A DNA stretch of 64,000 nt from the NCBI GenBank assembly GCA_910584795.1, contig CAJUBZ010000007.1, forward strand, positions 56,455 to 120,454, read 5' to 3'. Below are positions 1 to 8,950 of the stretch, piece after piece. How positions within the stretch are numbered: position 1 is the first letter of the stretch; every line of letters begins with the position of its first letter. The notes under the pieces are model-generated. The model was not told the DNA's origin and made no database searches. It worked only from the letters and a program-made list of their open reading frames with translations. The DNA comes from an uncultured Eubacterium sp. (GTDB lineage Bacteria; Bacillota; Clostridia; Lachnospirales; Lachnospiraceae). A program made the position numbers and the translations under genes.

Positions 1-1
1 A

Positions 2-412
2 TGGAATAAGATTGGAAAAGAAGACGATACGCTTGATAAAAAAATATATAAAGGTAATTGTATTGCTGTAACAGTAAACGGATCAGTATGTAATGCTTTT
101 TATCAAGTAGAAGATTTTACCTGTAGTCATGATATTACTGTATTTTATCTTAAAAATCATTTTATGAATTCTAGTCTTGCAATGTTTTTATGTACAATAA
201 TTATGTGTGACAAATATCGATGGAGTTATGGTAGAAAACCTCATGATGTGAAGAAATTTGGAAAATCATTAATTAAACTTCCAATAAAATATAATGACGC
301 TGATATGCCAATTATTGATGATAAACATTTTTATTCTGATGAAGGGTATATTCCAGATTGGGAGTGGATGGAGAATTACATTAATTCACTTCCTTATGGG
401 GATAGAATTTGA
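2..412 (+). CDS. restriction specificity subunit (HsdS/BcgI-B type), C-terminal part
   Basis: This reading frame is open from the left window edge, so only the last 136 residues are seen. It reads as the C-terminal part of a target-recognition domain of a restriction-modification specificity subunit, with the phrase PDWEWMENYINSLPYGDRI at the end; similar endings are common in clostridial S subunits related to BcgI-B. Such subunits choose the DNA sequence for a partner methylase or nuclease. The partner would lie outside the window to the left. A second, complete S subunit occurs on the minus strand near 32 kb. The terminator-like hairpin at 563-609 follows it. The family call rests on recognition of the C-terminal motif only. 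Confidence 0.6.
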   Translation, partial: WNKIGKEDDTLDKKIYKGNCIAVTVNGSVCNAFYQVEDFTCSHDITVFYLKNHFMNSSLAMFLCTIIMCDKYRWSYGRKPHDVKKFGKSLIKLPIKYNDADMPIIDDKHFYSDEGYIPDWEWMENYINSLPYGDRI

Positions 413-562
413 TTTTACGTTTGATAGAATTAATATAAATCCTATAATAATGTTACAGCAATGCTGTAACAGCAATAGGTAGAACAAAATGTATGTAAAT
501 ATCGGCGATAGAAACAAATTAGATTAAGTTGCCCATATATTGGTCGAGTTCGAGTGATTATA

Positions 563-609
563 AAGAGTTCACGAACCTGTGTAAGTCAAGGTTTGTGAAC
601 TCTTGTTTT
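563..609 (+). terminator. rho-independent terminator
   Basis: A 15-bp stem (563-577 with 590-604, one G-U pair) is closed by a 12-nt loop and followed by GTTTT. It separates the S-subunit fragment from the DUF262 promoter. The remaining sequence between 413 and 729 is AT-rich, and I see no gene in it. Confidence 0.75.
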
Positions 610-729
610 AACTTTGGTCTAAAAATTACACTTAATACATTTTTCTTAAATACACGTATCTTGAATCATAGAGTCCTAGGTAAAAAGTAAAGAAAAGATA
701 AAAAATATAAAAAAACATAATAGAGTCTA

Positions 730-758
730 TTGACATATAAGCAGCGTAGAGGTAACAT
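730..758 (+). promoter_or_regulatory. sigma-A-type promoter of the DUF262/helicase/Nudix genes
   Basis: TTGACA (730-735), a 17-nt spacer and TAACAT (753-758) lie about 35 nt before the start of the DUF262 gene. The -35 box is perfect and the -10 box weak. It is the only good promoter in the 413-791 gap. Confidence 0.55.
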
Positions 759-791
759 GGTGTTAGTTAAAGTGCGAAGGAGGAAGAAAAT

Positions 792-1973
792 ATGCAATTA
801 GGAATGAGTTTTTCTTATGATTCAAGACCGATACAAACACTAATTAATCAGATAAAAAATATAAGTAAAAGAGATGGTATTGATTTGAGACCAAATTATC
901 AACGTGGCTATATATGGACGGCAGATTTTAAGGATAAACTATTATATAGTATTATAAAGAGTTATCCGATTGGCAATATTAGTCTTCGTGTTAGGGCTGA
1001 TAAAAATGAGAAGGGTGCTACTAATGAAGTTGTAGATGGACAACAACGTTTGACGACTATTTACAAATTTATGAATGATGAATACACAATACAAAGTGAT
1101 GTATCTCGGAAAATCATAGAATATATTATTGAATATATGGGAGAAGATAATGATAAAAGGCTAGACAAACTAAAAAAACGGCTAAATAATAAAGGAAAAA
1201 TAGCAATACGATATAGCCAGTTACCAGTAGATATTCAAGCAAATATATCTGCATATAATATATCTATTACTAATATAACAAATGCGTCTGATGATGAAAT
1301 TGCTGAGTATTTTAGGTATTTACAAAACCAAGAGAGATTAAGAGCTGGCGAAATAATAAATTCAGTACCTGATACAGCACTTGAAAAATATCTTAAAAAG
1401 ATTAAAAGTATAGATATATTGTTGGGAAAGTTATCCTTTTTAAACAAAAGAAAGCAGTTTGACAGAGTGTTTTACAGCATTCTTGGATTAGTAGATGGGC
1501 AGATTGGGTTTGGTGTTACAGATAAAGAAGTTATGAAGTTTGTATCAGATTGTAGAGAATTAAATGATATTACTATTGAAAAAACAAATAAACTGATCAA
1601 TACGTTGAATTATATTACTGAGAAAGAAGATATACCAGTTAATTATGTGTCGTGTAATGCAAGAGAAATGAAATTTCTATTATTATTGACTATTATGGAT
1701 GTCGTTGATTTTACTGTCGACACTAAAAATAAATTAAAAGCATTAGATTCAATTAATGTAAAGTTATCGGCCTTCAGCTCGGCTAAAGCAGATAGTGTGA
1801 AAAGTGCATTTTCAGGATATTCGGATGTAGTTATAGAGGAGTATAGATTGTTAGCATTGATTTCAAAAGGCGGACATTCGCTCAAACGTGTAGAGAATCG
1901 TATGAAAATATTAGCATATTATGTTAATAATTTTGACAATAGAATTCAAGCGTCAGGCATTGTACCAGAATAA
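792..1973 (+). CDS. DUF262 (GmrSD N-terminal type) protein
   Basis: This 393-residue protein has the DUF262 signature: PNYQRGYIW at about residues 34-42 and VDGQQRLTTI at 81-90. DUF262 is a ParB/Srx-related fold found in the GmrSD type IV restriction enzyme and in SspE; in those proteins the DGQQR motif is part of the nucleotide-dependent activity. No C-terminal HNH (DUF1524) half is visible, so it matches only the GmrS-like half; the C-terminus is helical and unassigned. The start ATG has an AAGGAGG site close by. The next gene, a PLD-helicase, begins 45 nt downstream with no terminator between, so the genes are probably co-transcribed. A phage-defence role is inferred from family and neighbourhood. 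Confidence 0.85.
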   Translation: MQLGMSFSYDSRPIQTLINQIKNISKRDGIDLRPNYQRGYIWTADFKDKLLYSIIKSYPIGNISLRVRADKNEKGATNEVVDGQQRLTTIYKFMNDEYTIQSDVSRKIIEYIIEYMGEDNDKRLDKLKKRLNNKGKIAIRYSQLPVDIQANISAYNISITNITNASDDEIAEYFRYLQNQERLRAGEIINSVPDTALEKYLKKIKSIDILLGKLSFLNKRKQFDRVFYSILGLVDGQIGFGVTDKEVMKFVSDCRELNDITIEKTNKLINTLNYITEKEDIPVNYVSCNAREMKFLLLLTIMDVVDFTVDTKNKLKALDSINVKLSAFSSAKADSVKSAFSGYSDVVIEEYRLLALISKGGHSLKRVENRMKILAYYVNNFDNRIQASGIVPE

Positions 1974-2018
1974 ACAAGTTATTGAAAAAAGTAAAACTAA
2001 TTCATAAAGGAACAAATC

Positions 2019-4943
2019 ATGAATAAAACAAAACTCCAACAAGGCCTTGAAACTGCATTCATCGATAGCAGTATTTCATCGAACCTTGCATACAGACCAC
2101 AATTTATATCAAACAATCACAAAGAAGGAAGAAAAGTGCTCTCATCTCTCGAGGATGAGCTTTCTTCATGTGACGAATTTTGTATCAGTGTTGCATTCAT
2201 TACAATGGGAGGTTTAACACCGTTACTCCAAGTGCTTAAGGAATTACAACAACGTGGAGTAAAAGGTAAAGTACTCACCACAGATTATTTAAATTTTAGC
2301 GAGCCAGCGGCATTAAAGAAGTTAAACAGTTTAAGCAATGTAGAAATAAAAATGTACATGACTGGCGAGGCGCGAGAAGGCTTCCACACAAAGGGATACA
2401 TTTTTAAGAAGAATGAATTATACAAAATCATTGTTGGAAGTTCCAATATGACGTTAAGCGCATTAACGAAAAATCGTGAGTGGAATACGAGGATTGTTTC
2501 TACGGAGCAGGGAGAGTATGCGCAGGAGTTGGTCGATGAATTCCAAGGATTGTGGGGTTCGGAGTATGCTTTAGATTATGATGAGTTTATAGAAAAATAC
2601 GAGATAAACTATAGAGTTGTTAAAAAGCAGAGAACCATTGCAAAGCAAGAAACGGTTACAGATATTGAGCAGTATAAATTGCAACCTAATAGCATGCAAT
2701 TAGAATTTATTTCTAACTTAGAAAAGCTTAGAGAAGAGGGTGAAGAGAAAGCGCTGTTGATATCTGCAACAGGAACAGGTAAGACATATGCATCGGCGTT
2801 TGCATTGCGTGAGGATGATCCAGAGAAGGCACTTTTCCTTGTACATAGAGAGCAGATAGCAAAACAAGCAGTTAAAAGTTATAAAAAAGTGTTTGGAAAA
2901 ACAAAGACATTCGGTTTGCTTTCGGGAAATAGTAAAGACTTTGAAGCAGACTATTTATTTTCCACAATGCAGATGATGGCAAAGAAAGAGATTCGTGAGA
3001 GATTTGCTTCGGATGAATTTCAAACGATTATTATAGATGAAGCACATAGAATTGGTTCGGAAAGTTATCAAAAGATAATGGATTATTTCGAACCAAAGTT
3101 TTGGTTGGGAATGACAGCATCTCCAGAGCGAATGGATGGATATGATGTATTTGAAGCTTTTGACCACAATATTGCATGTGAAATACGTTTACAACAAGCA
3201 TTGGAAGAAGATTTATTGTGCCCATTTCATTACTTTGGAATCACAGATTTGCAGATTGATGGAGAAACTGTTAATGATGAAACAGGGCTTAGAGATTTTA
3301 ATTTATTGACATCTGAAGACCGAGTGAACTATATTGTGGAGCAGATAAAATATTATGGATATAGTGGAGAGAGAGTAAAAGGACTTGTTTTCTGTAGTTC
3401 TAGAGCAGAAGCAAAAGAATTAAGTGATAAGTTTAATCAAAGAGACTTTAAAACATTGGCTTTAATAGGAGAAGATAGTGAAGAAAAGAGAGAGCAGGCT
3501 GTTGAAAGACTGGTATCGGATCATGAAGAAGATAGATTAGATTACATATTTACTGTGGATATTTTTAACGAGGGTGTGGATATTCCAGAAATTAATCAGG
3601 TAATAATGCTTCGTCCGACAAAATCCCCTACCATATTTGTTCAGCAGTTAGGACGTGGTCTTCGAAAGGCACAAAATAAAGAGTATGTAGTTATTCTTGA
3701 TTTTATAGGAAATTATAAAAATAACTTTATGATTCCGATAGCATTGTCTGGTGATAAAACATACAACAAGGACAATATAAGAAGATATGTATTAGAGGGA
3801 GAGCGTATTATACCTGGTTCATCAACAGTACATTTTGATGAAATATCAAGGAAAAGAATATTTAGTGCAATTGATGAGGCGAACTTTAGTGATATCAAAT
3901 TGATTAAAGAAAATTATACAAATTTAAAGAATAAACTAGGTCATATTCCAGCACTGAAAGATTTTGACAAATATGGCGAGATGGATGTCCTTCGTATTTT
4001 TGATAATAAAAGCCTTGGTTCATATTACAAGTTTTTGGTGAAATACGAAAAGGAATATACAGTAAGATTATCAAAGAGAGAAGAAAAAGTTATAGAATTT
4101 GTTTCTAAAAAATTGGCTAGTGGAAAGCGTATTCATGAGCTGGAACTTTTGGATAGAATGTTCTTGATGCGGAATGGTTTGTTACAAGAATTAACAAAGG
4201 AATTGTCTGACAAGTATCATATTTCTTTGTCGGAGAATGCAAAGCAAAATATTATCAATGTGATGACAAATGAATTCTCATCAGGCTCAGCAAAGAAAAC
4301 ATATGAGGATTGTGTGTTTATTGAACCACAACAGAAGGACTATGGAGTTGCTAAATCGATTCAAAAGATGCTGAGAAATCCAGATTTTAGAGACATGTTA
4401 GAAGAGCTTGTGGAGTTTGGTATTTCTAGATATAAGAAATATTATAGTGAATGTTATGAAGAAACTAGCCTCGTATTGTATCAAAAGTATACATATGAAG
4501 ATGTTTGCAGGTTATTGAATTGGGAGAAAAATGAACCAGCCCAAAATATTAGTGGTTATAAATATGACAAAAGAACGAATACATATCCAGTATTTATTAA
4601 TTATGATAAGTCGGATGATATTAAAGATACAATCAAGTATGAAGGTCATTTTGTTAATGAAAGATTGTTAATTGCGATTTCTAAAGCAGGAAGAAGAATC
4701 CAATCTAAAGAGGTTGAGAATTTCTTAAATGCTGAAGAAAAAGGAATTAAAGTAGAATTATTTGTTCGTAAGAATAAGGATGATAAAATTTCTAAGGAGT
4801 TCTACTATTTAGGAAGAATGAAAGCAACAGGTAATGTGCGAGAATTTGTCATGGAAAACACTAATAAAACGGCAGTTGAAATTGAATGGTTGTTGGATAC
4901 GCCGGTAAGAGAAGACATTTATGAGTATATTGTAAATAGTTAA
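2019..4943 (+). CDS. PLD-like nuclease/DEAH helicase/DUF3427 protein
   Basis: This 974-residue protein has three parts. An N-terminal phospholipase-D-like domain carries an HxK motif (H123, K125) and GSSN (140-143). A superfamily II helicase core follows, with Walker A GTGKT near 252-256, DEAH at 340-343, GMTASPER near 364-371 and the arginine-finger motif QQLGRGLRK at 542-550. The long C-terminal region corresponds to DUF3427. Proteins of this architecture occur in defence islands and presumably bind or cut invading DNA using ATP; the exact action is not established here. A Nudix hydrolase gene follows 10 nt downstream, which strongly suggests a functional pair, and a DUF262 gene lies upstream. 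Confidence 0.88.
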   Translation: MNKTKLQQGLETAFIDSSISSNLAYRPQFISNNHKEGRKVLSSLEDELSSCDEFCISVAFITMGGLTPLLQVLKELQQRGVKGKVLTTDYLNFSEPAALKKLNSLSNVEIKMYMTGEAREGFHTKGYIFKKNELYKIIVGSSNMTLSALTKNREWNTRIVSTEQGEYAQELVDEFQGLWGSEYALDYDEFIEKYEINYRVVKKQRTIAKQETVTDIEQYKLQPNSMQLEFISNLEKLREEGEEKALLISATGTGKTYASAFALREDDPEKALFLVHREQIAKQAVKSYKKVFGKTKTFGLLSGNSKDFEADYLFSTMQMMAKKEIRERFASDEFQTIIIDEAHRIGSESYQKIMDYFEPKFWLGMTASPERMDGYDVFEAFDHNIACEIRLQQALEEDLLCPFHYFGITDLQIDGETVNDETGLRDFNLLTSEDRVNYIVEQIKYYGYSGERVKGLVFCSSRAEAKELSDKFNQRDFKTLALIGEDSEEKREQAVERLVSDHEEDRLDYIFTVDIFNEGVDIPEINQVIMLRPTKSPTIFVQQLGRGLRKAQNKEYVVILDFIGNYKNNFMIPIALSGDKTYNKDNIRRYVLEGERIIPGSSTVHFDEISRKRIFSAIDEANFSDIKLIKENYTNLKNKLGHIPALKDFDKYGEMDVLRIFDNKSLGSYYKFLVKYEKEYTVRLSKREEKVIEFVSKKLASGKRIHELELLDRMFLMRNGLLQELTKELSDKYHISLSENAKQNIINVMTNEFSSGSAKKTYEDCVFIEPQQKDYGVAKSIQKMLRNPDFRDMLEELVEFGISRYKKYYSECYEETSLVLYQKYTYEDVCRLLNWEKNEPAQNISGYKYDKRTNTYPVFINYDKSDDIKDTIKYEGHFVNERLLIAISKAGRRIQSKEVENFLNAEEKGIKVELFVRKNKDDKISKEFYYLGRMKATGNVREFVMENTNKTAVEIEWLLDTPVREDIYEYIVNS

Positions 4944-4953
4944 TGGAGGATAC

Positions 4954-5340
4954 ATGAAAACGATTAGAGTTGTAGCAGCAATTATTGTAGAAAATGATAA
5001 AATTTTTGCCACTCAGAGAGGGTATGGTGAATTTAAAGGTGGTTGGGAGTTTCCCGGTGGTAAGATTGAGGAGGGAGAAACACCACAGCAGGCGTTGGTT
5101 CGTGAGATTCAAGAGGAGTTGGATACAGAAATAGAAGTAGGTGAGCTGGTGGAGAGAGTAGAGTATGATTATCCACAGTTTCATTTATCGATGGATTGTT
5201 TCTTATGTAAGATTAAGTCAGGAAAATTGGTGTTGAAAGAACACGAAGATGCGAAATGGTTGCGGAGAGATGAGTTGGGGAGCGTTGCGTGGTTGCCGGC
5301 GGATGAAGGATTGGTGGAGAAACTATCTGGTATAACGTAG
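4954..5340 (+). CDS. Nudix hydrolase (MutT-like)
   Basis: This 128-residue single-domain Nudix protein has a nearly complete Nudix box from G36 (GGKIEEGE, then REIQEEL at 50-56). The glycine usually found next is Asp57, a minor departure. MutT relatives hydrolyse oxidised or non-canonical nucleoside triphosphates. Its GGAGG ribosome site starts just after the stop of the PLD-helicase, so the two are almost certainly one operon. In that context the substrate may be a signalling or modified nucleotide rather than 8-oxo-dGTP; this is inference. A terminator-like structure lies about 180 nt downstream. Confidence 0.85.
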   Translation: MKTIRVVAAIIVENDKIFATQRGYGEFKGGWEFPGGKIEEGETPQQALVREIQEELDTEIEVGELVERVEYDYPQFHLSMDCFLCKIKSGKLVLKEHEDAKWLRRDELGSVAWLPADEGLVEKLSGIT

Positions 5341-5521
5341 GTTCATATGATATATATGAGAGAAAAAAATGTTAAAAGAGAATTTAATCTTATGGACAAT
5401 ATAGAATATATAAGATAAAATATTAAAATAATGATTTATTATATTTATGGGGGAAGAGGAATGAAGACGCTATCTTAAGCGACAACAAACAAAAAATTAT
5501 TATAATATATAAAGCTATAAG
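5341..5521. other. AT-rich gap, no gene recognised
   Basis: This stretch between the Nudix gene and a terminator contains only a five-codon ATG frame (5461-5478) preceded by GGGGGAAGAGGA. It may be a leader or a decayed region. No conserved structure was recognised. Confidence 0.4.
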
Positions 5522-5574
5522 AGGTGTCTGAGTTTGCGGTAATCATTTCCGTATATTCGGATGCCTTTTATTTT
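5522..5574 (+). terminator. terminator-like hairpin before the 5607 gene
   Basis: AGGTGTCTGA (5522-5531) pairs with TCGGATGCCT (5557-5566), with three G-U pairs and a smaller GCGG/CCGT helix inside. TTTATTTT follows. It ends transcription from the Nudix operon or from a small RNA in the preceding gap. Confidence 0.55.
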
Positions 5575-5606
5575 AGTAAATTGTTTACATATAGTGGAGG
5601 TTAGTT

Positions 5607-6020
5607 ATGAACGAACAGAAAAAGATACAGGCGGAAAAAATATTAGATTATTGGTTTGCATTAGAATTTCTCTCACAAGACCCTTTTCCAAATAACTGGG
5701 ATGTGCGAAGCAAAGTAAAAAAACATAAACAGGAGGTTTTAAAAGGGAAAACAAAAGCGAGAACAGTATCAGATTTTGTTATATTGGAAGGAAAAGAAAA
5801 CATATATGATGTACTTGTATCAGAGGCGACAGACTGTGGTATGAAAAAATGGGGAAACCTTACTTTTTATATCGGCAGGATAAAACGAGAAAAGTGTATT
5901 GAATGTATAGCTGAGGTGTTGCCATTTAATCGAGATGAGAAATTAGAGCATTTAAGAGTATTGTACGTTGAGAGTGTTGCAAATAACAGGAGGAAGTTAA
6001 ATGGAAAAAATGAAGGATAA
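5607..6020 (+). pseudogene. probable truncated N-terminal domain of a large helicase-like protein
   Basis: This 137-residue frame has a good GGAGG site. Its first 110 or so residues (LDYWFALEFLSQDPFP and YGMKKWGNLTFYIG-like phrases, here CGMKKWGNLTFYIG) resemble what I recall as the N-terminus of AAA/helicase proteins of more than 1000 residues in Clostridia. The last 25 residues look unrelated and the protein stops early, so it may be a deletion remnant. The following gene starts inside it (20-nt overlap), with its AGGAGG site in the 3' coding region. It could instead be a genuine small protein. The family match is from memory and is the weak point. Confidence 0.4.
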
Positions 6021-6810
6021 GTTAAGTAATTTATGGAGTGCAGTAGGTGAAGAGACAACTGAAGAAATTGTGGAATCAAATATTATTCCAGATGTAGTTA
6101 AAAAAGTGGCGGAAACAGTAGTACAGGAAGGAACAGCAGATGTAATTGGAAATATTTGTGCTGCAGTATTGCCCCGGGCAAATGGAATAGCACTGAATTA
6201 TAAGCAAAAGAGGTTTGAGAGAAATGTTAACACAGCATTGGAGGAATTTGAAAAAAAGCTGTCGGTAATGGATGAAAAGGTTTCTCTGTTGAGTGAAGAA
6301 TTAGAAGAAAAATTTAGAGGAATATATGTAGAGTGGTTGTTAGATAGTCTTGAGAATGAAAAGCAAAGCATAAAAATTCCTTATTTAGTGAATGGATATA
6401 TAAATATGATGAATAACACAACCAATGATGATTTGATGCTTATGTTCTTTTCAACATTAAATGATCTTACTGATTTGGACATTAATGTACTTAGGATGTA
6501 TCACTTTGAATGTAATGAAAATATATATACTCTTATGAACGAAAAAAATCTCTCTATTGATCAGATTAATTTAGTTAAAGAAAAATTATTGCGAAATGGA
6601 TTGCTTGATAGCAAAAATGATGAGCAGAGAGATGATAATTTAGAGGAAGTAGTTAGATATGTGACTGACTTGGCTAAACAAATGAAAGCAACTAAGCCCA
6701 AAGTGGTTAAGGCACCTAAAACAAAGAAAATTCCGAGGTCTGAGTCTTATTCGATTACAAGGTTAGGAAGAAATTACCTAGAGATGATTGGAGCAATAGA
6801 TCGAGAATAG
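6001..6810 (+). CDS. unknown helical protein in the defence island
   Basis: I do not recognise this 269-residue protein. The N-terminal half is helical, with a coiled-coil-like stretch near residues 70-105. The middle phrase LMLMFFSTLNDLTDLDINVLRMY and the following residues look like a winged-helix or helical effector domain. A lysine-rich linker near residues 225-245 leads to a short C-terminal motif (SITRLGRNYLEMIGAI) typical of a winged-helix end. No signal peptide or membrane segment is seen. An AGGAGG site 7 nt before the ATG and the overlap with the upstream frame imply coupled translation. It may be a regulator or an Abi-alpha-like defence protein, but I cannot support a specific function. 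Confidence 0.6.
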   Translation: MEKMKDKLSNLWSAVGEETTEEIVESNIIPDVVKKVAETVVQEGTADVIGNICAAVLPRANGIALNYKQKRFERNVNTALEEFEKKLSVMDEKVSLLSEELEEKFRGIYVEWLLDSLENEKQSIKIPYLVNGYINMMNNTTNDDLMLMFFSTLNDLTDLDINVLRMYHFECNENIYTLMNEKNLSIDQINLVKEKLLRNGLLDSKNDEQRDDNLEEVVRYVTDLAKQMKATKPKVVKAPKTKKIPRSESYSITRLGRNYLEMIGAIDRE

Positions 6811-7016
6811 AAGATGCCGTGGGTATGTGGTCGAAAAATATTTTAATATAAAATTTAATATGTGATAACATTTTAGAAACAAAAGATTGGTAAACTGAAA
6901 CAAAATATCCAAATGAAGTAAAAAGAAAATTATAAGGGATAGCACCTAAAATAATATGAAAAACAAGGAACGTTTCTAAGTACTTGGCATACATTAATAG
7001 AATGGAGGATGATTTA

Positions 7017-7931
7017 TTGAAAGTACTAATGACATCAGATGAGTTAATACAGCATATGAAAGAAAAAGGAATTAAATTTTCAATTATAGATGAGAATGAA
7101 GCAAAGAAATTTTTAAGTAAAAATAACTATTACATGAAGTTAGCAGCATACAGAACAAATTATGAAAAACAAGGTGTGGAATGTAGCTCCAAGGGACAAT
7201 ATATTAATTTAGAATTTGCATATTTGCAGGAATTGTCAACATTAGATATGAGGCTGAGATATATTATAATGGATATGTGTCTTGATATAGAACATTATAT
7301 TAAGTTGAAATTATTAAATAATATAGAAAAGAATCAAGATGATGGATATGAGTTAATAAGAAGATTTGTTGCAAAAAATGATAAAATATTAAAAAAGATA
7401 AATGGACATAGATCAAGTGAGTATTGTAAAGATTTAATTGAAAAATATTATCCATATTTTCCAGCATGGGTATTTGTTGAGTTGATTTCTTTTGGAGATC
7501 TTACATATTTGTGCGATTTTTATCATAAAATATATAGTGAAGAAATTGTAGATAATAAATTTATGAATTTAGTTAGAGATATTCGAAATGCATCAGCTCA
7601 CAGTAATTGCTTAATTAATAAATTAAATAAAGATTTAGAAGGAAAGCCAGATAAAAGAATAATTGATTTTGTTAAGAACATGAATTTTGCAGGAAAGACA
7701 TCCATAATAAATAATTTGTCAAAGAATTTTACTTACAATTTTATTGTTTTGTTATATGTGTATGACAATGTGGTAACTAGTCAAGGTGTAAAAAGGAACA
7801 GATATGAAGAACTAAACAACTTGATAAATGTGAGAGCTATTAGAAATAGAAGTTATTTTGTGAAAAATAATATCATAAAATCAAGATATAATTTTATTAA
7901 AAACGTTATTGACAAATTAGCTATGATATGA
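7017..7931 (+). CDS. Abi_2 family (AbiD/AbiF-like) abortive infection protein
   Basis: This 304-residue protein matches the Abi_2 family: [15 protein letters not shown] near residues 32-46, a central helical domain, and RNASAH (R190 to H195), the Rx4H motif of HEPN ribonucleases. Abi_2 proteins block phage growth, probably by cutting RNA. I chose the TTG start at 7017 because GGAGG (7004-7008) sits 8 nt upstream; in-frame starts at 7002 (ATG) and 6984 (TTG) lack such a site. The gene lies alone between AT-rich gaps. Two small hairpins follow directly (7950-8007), which may matter because AbiF relatives have been reported to work with a structured RNA. Confidence 0.85.
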   Translation: MKVLMTSDELIQHMKEKGIKFSIIDENEAKKFLSKNNYYMKLAAYRTNYEKQGVECSSKGQYINLEFAYLQELSTLDMRLRYIIMDMCLDIEHYIKLKLLNNIEKNQDDGYELIRRFVAKNDKILKKINGHRSSEYCKDLIEKYYPYFPAWVFVELISFGDLTYLCDFYHKIYSEEIVDNKFMNLVRDIRNASAHSNCLINKLNKDLEGKPDKRIIDFVKNMNFAGKTSIINNLSKNFTYNFIVLLYVYDNVVTSQGVKRNRYEELNNLINVRAIRNRSYFVKNNIIKSRYNFIKNVIDKLAMI

Positions 7932-7949
7932 TAATGTAAAACAACAATT

Positions 7950-8007
7950 GAAAAGCGATTAGCTTTTATACGGAGTGTCCATGTAATATGGCACTCCTTA
8001 ATTTTTT
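7950..8007 (+). terminator. double hairpin, terminator of the Abi gene
   Basis: A small stem (AAAAGC/GCTTTT, about 7951-7967) is followed by GGAGTG (7972-7977) pairing with CACTCC (7992-7997), with CCAT/ATGG inside, then TTAATTTTTT. The second hairpin is a good intrinsic terminator. The first could be part of a small structured RNA at the 3' end of the Abi transcript. From 8008 to 8148 I see only AT-rich sequence. Confidence 0.7.
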
Positions 8008-8148
8008 GAGAGAATTAAGTATTTGTTTTAAATATTATCGAGTTTAGAAGAGTTTATCAGCAGATATTATAATTATTTTATAAATAGCAACAAAAGAACT
8101 AAAAGGGAAAATGTTTTAATATTTTATAAGTTGATAATAGAGAAGATA

Positions 8149-8721
8149 ATGGAAGGAACACCAGAAGGGATGGAAGAAATGAAAACTGAAAAAGTAATAA
8201 AGTGCAGAGACAACAAGAACAAATCAGATACATCAACACTACCCTTAAAATCAAACATGAAATACATAACAGCAACCTCTGACATGGCAGATGCTATTTA
8301 CAATCTTTTACACACAACGATCAAAACGGTATACCCAAAGTATTATCCAAAAGAAGTGGTAGATTTCTTTTGCCATCACCATAGCAAAGAACACATTTTA
8401 GACGGAATAGCGTCTGGAAATATGGGGGTATTAATGGAGGGAAACGTGATTGTAGGGACAGGCTGCTTTAATGATAATCATATTACAGGGGTATATGTGT
8501 TGCCCTCTCATCAAAAACAAGGCTGTGGTTCGTATATTATAAATTGCTTGGAAACAGAAATTGCAAAAAAGTATGATAAAGCCATCTTAGATGCCTCACT
8601 ACCGGCAGTATGTTTATATGAGAACAGAGGCTATAAAACTGTTGGGCATGGAATATATGAATTGGAAAATGATGTGAAGTTAGTTTATGAAATTATGGAG
8701 AAAAGATTAAAAAGTAATTAA
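8149..8721 (+). CDS. GNAT family N-acetyltransferase
   Basis: This is a GCN5-related acetyltransferase of about 160-190 residues. The acetyl-CoA binding motif A is VYVLPSHQKQGCGSYIIN, and the C-terminal ASLPAVCLYENRGYKTVG is typical of the fold. The substrate is unknown. The true start is unclear: ATG at 8149, 8170 or 8179 are possible, and homology would begin near MKYITATSDMADAIY (8260). Extra N-terminal residues before that point look non-conserved. It is a single gene at the edge of the defence island. Confidence 0.85.
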   Translation: MEGTPEGMEEMKTEKVIKCRDNKNKSDTSTLPLKSNMKYITATSDMADAIYNLLHTTIKTVYPKYYPKEVVDFFCHHHSKEHILDGIASGNMGVLMEGNVIVGTGCFNDNHITGVYVLPSHQKQGCGSYIINCLETEIAKKYDKAILDASLPAVCLYENRGYKTVGHGIYELENDVKLVYEIMEKRLKSN

Positions 8722-8950
8722 CTGTATTATCTGTAATTATATGCATAACAAAAGGGGCTCACTTTATTGACGGGAGGTCATGATTTCTCCAGCATTAGTT
8801 TGATGACTATGACATACCATGGTGTGCAAACATATAGGAATTAAAGGCCCGTTTAGCATTGAAAAGAAATAAGTGTTTTGGTACAATGACATTTGATAGA
8901 GGAGTGAGAGACATCGTGTAATAAATTGAGGTTTTTCTTCCTAAGTTGGC
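8722..8950. other. non-coding gap upstream of asnS
   Basis: No gene is seen here. The segment contains the asnS promoter (8859-8887) and the start of a long leader. No T-box consensus (the AGGGTGGNACCGCG antiterminator) is present, although asnS genes in this phylum often have one. Confidence 0.5.
8859..8887 (+). promoter_or_regulatory. promoter for asnS-asnA
   Basis: TTGAAA (8859-8864), a 17-nt spacer and TACAAT (8882-8887) form a good housekeeping promoter. Its transcript would have a leader of about 235 nt that includes the whole palindromic element at 8951-9089. Confidence 0.6.
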
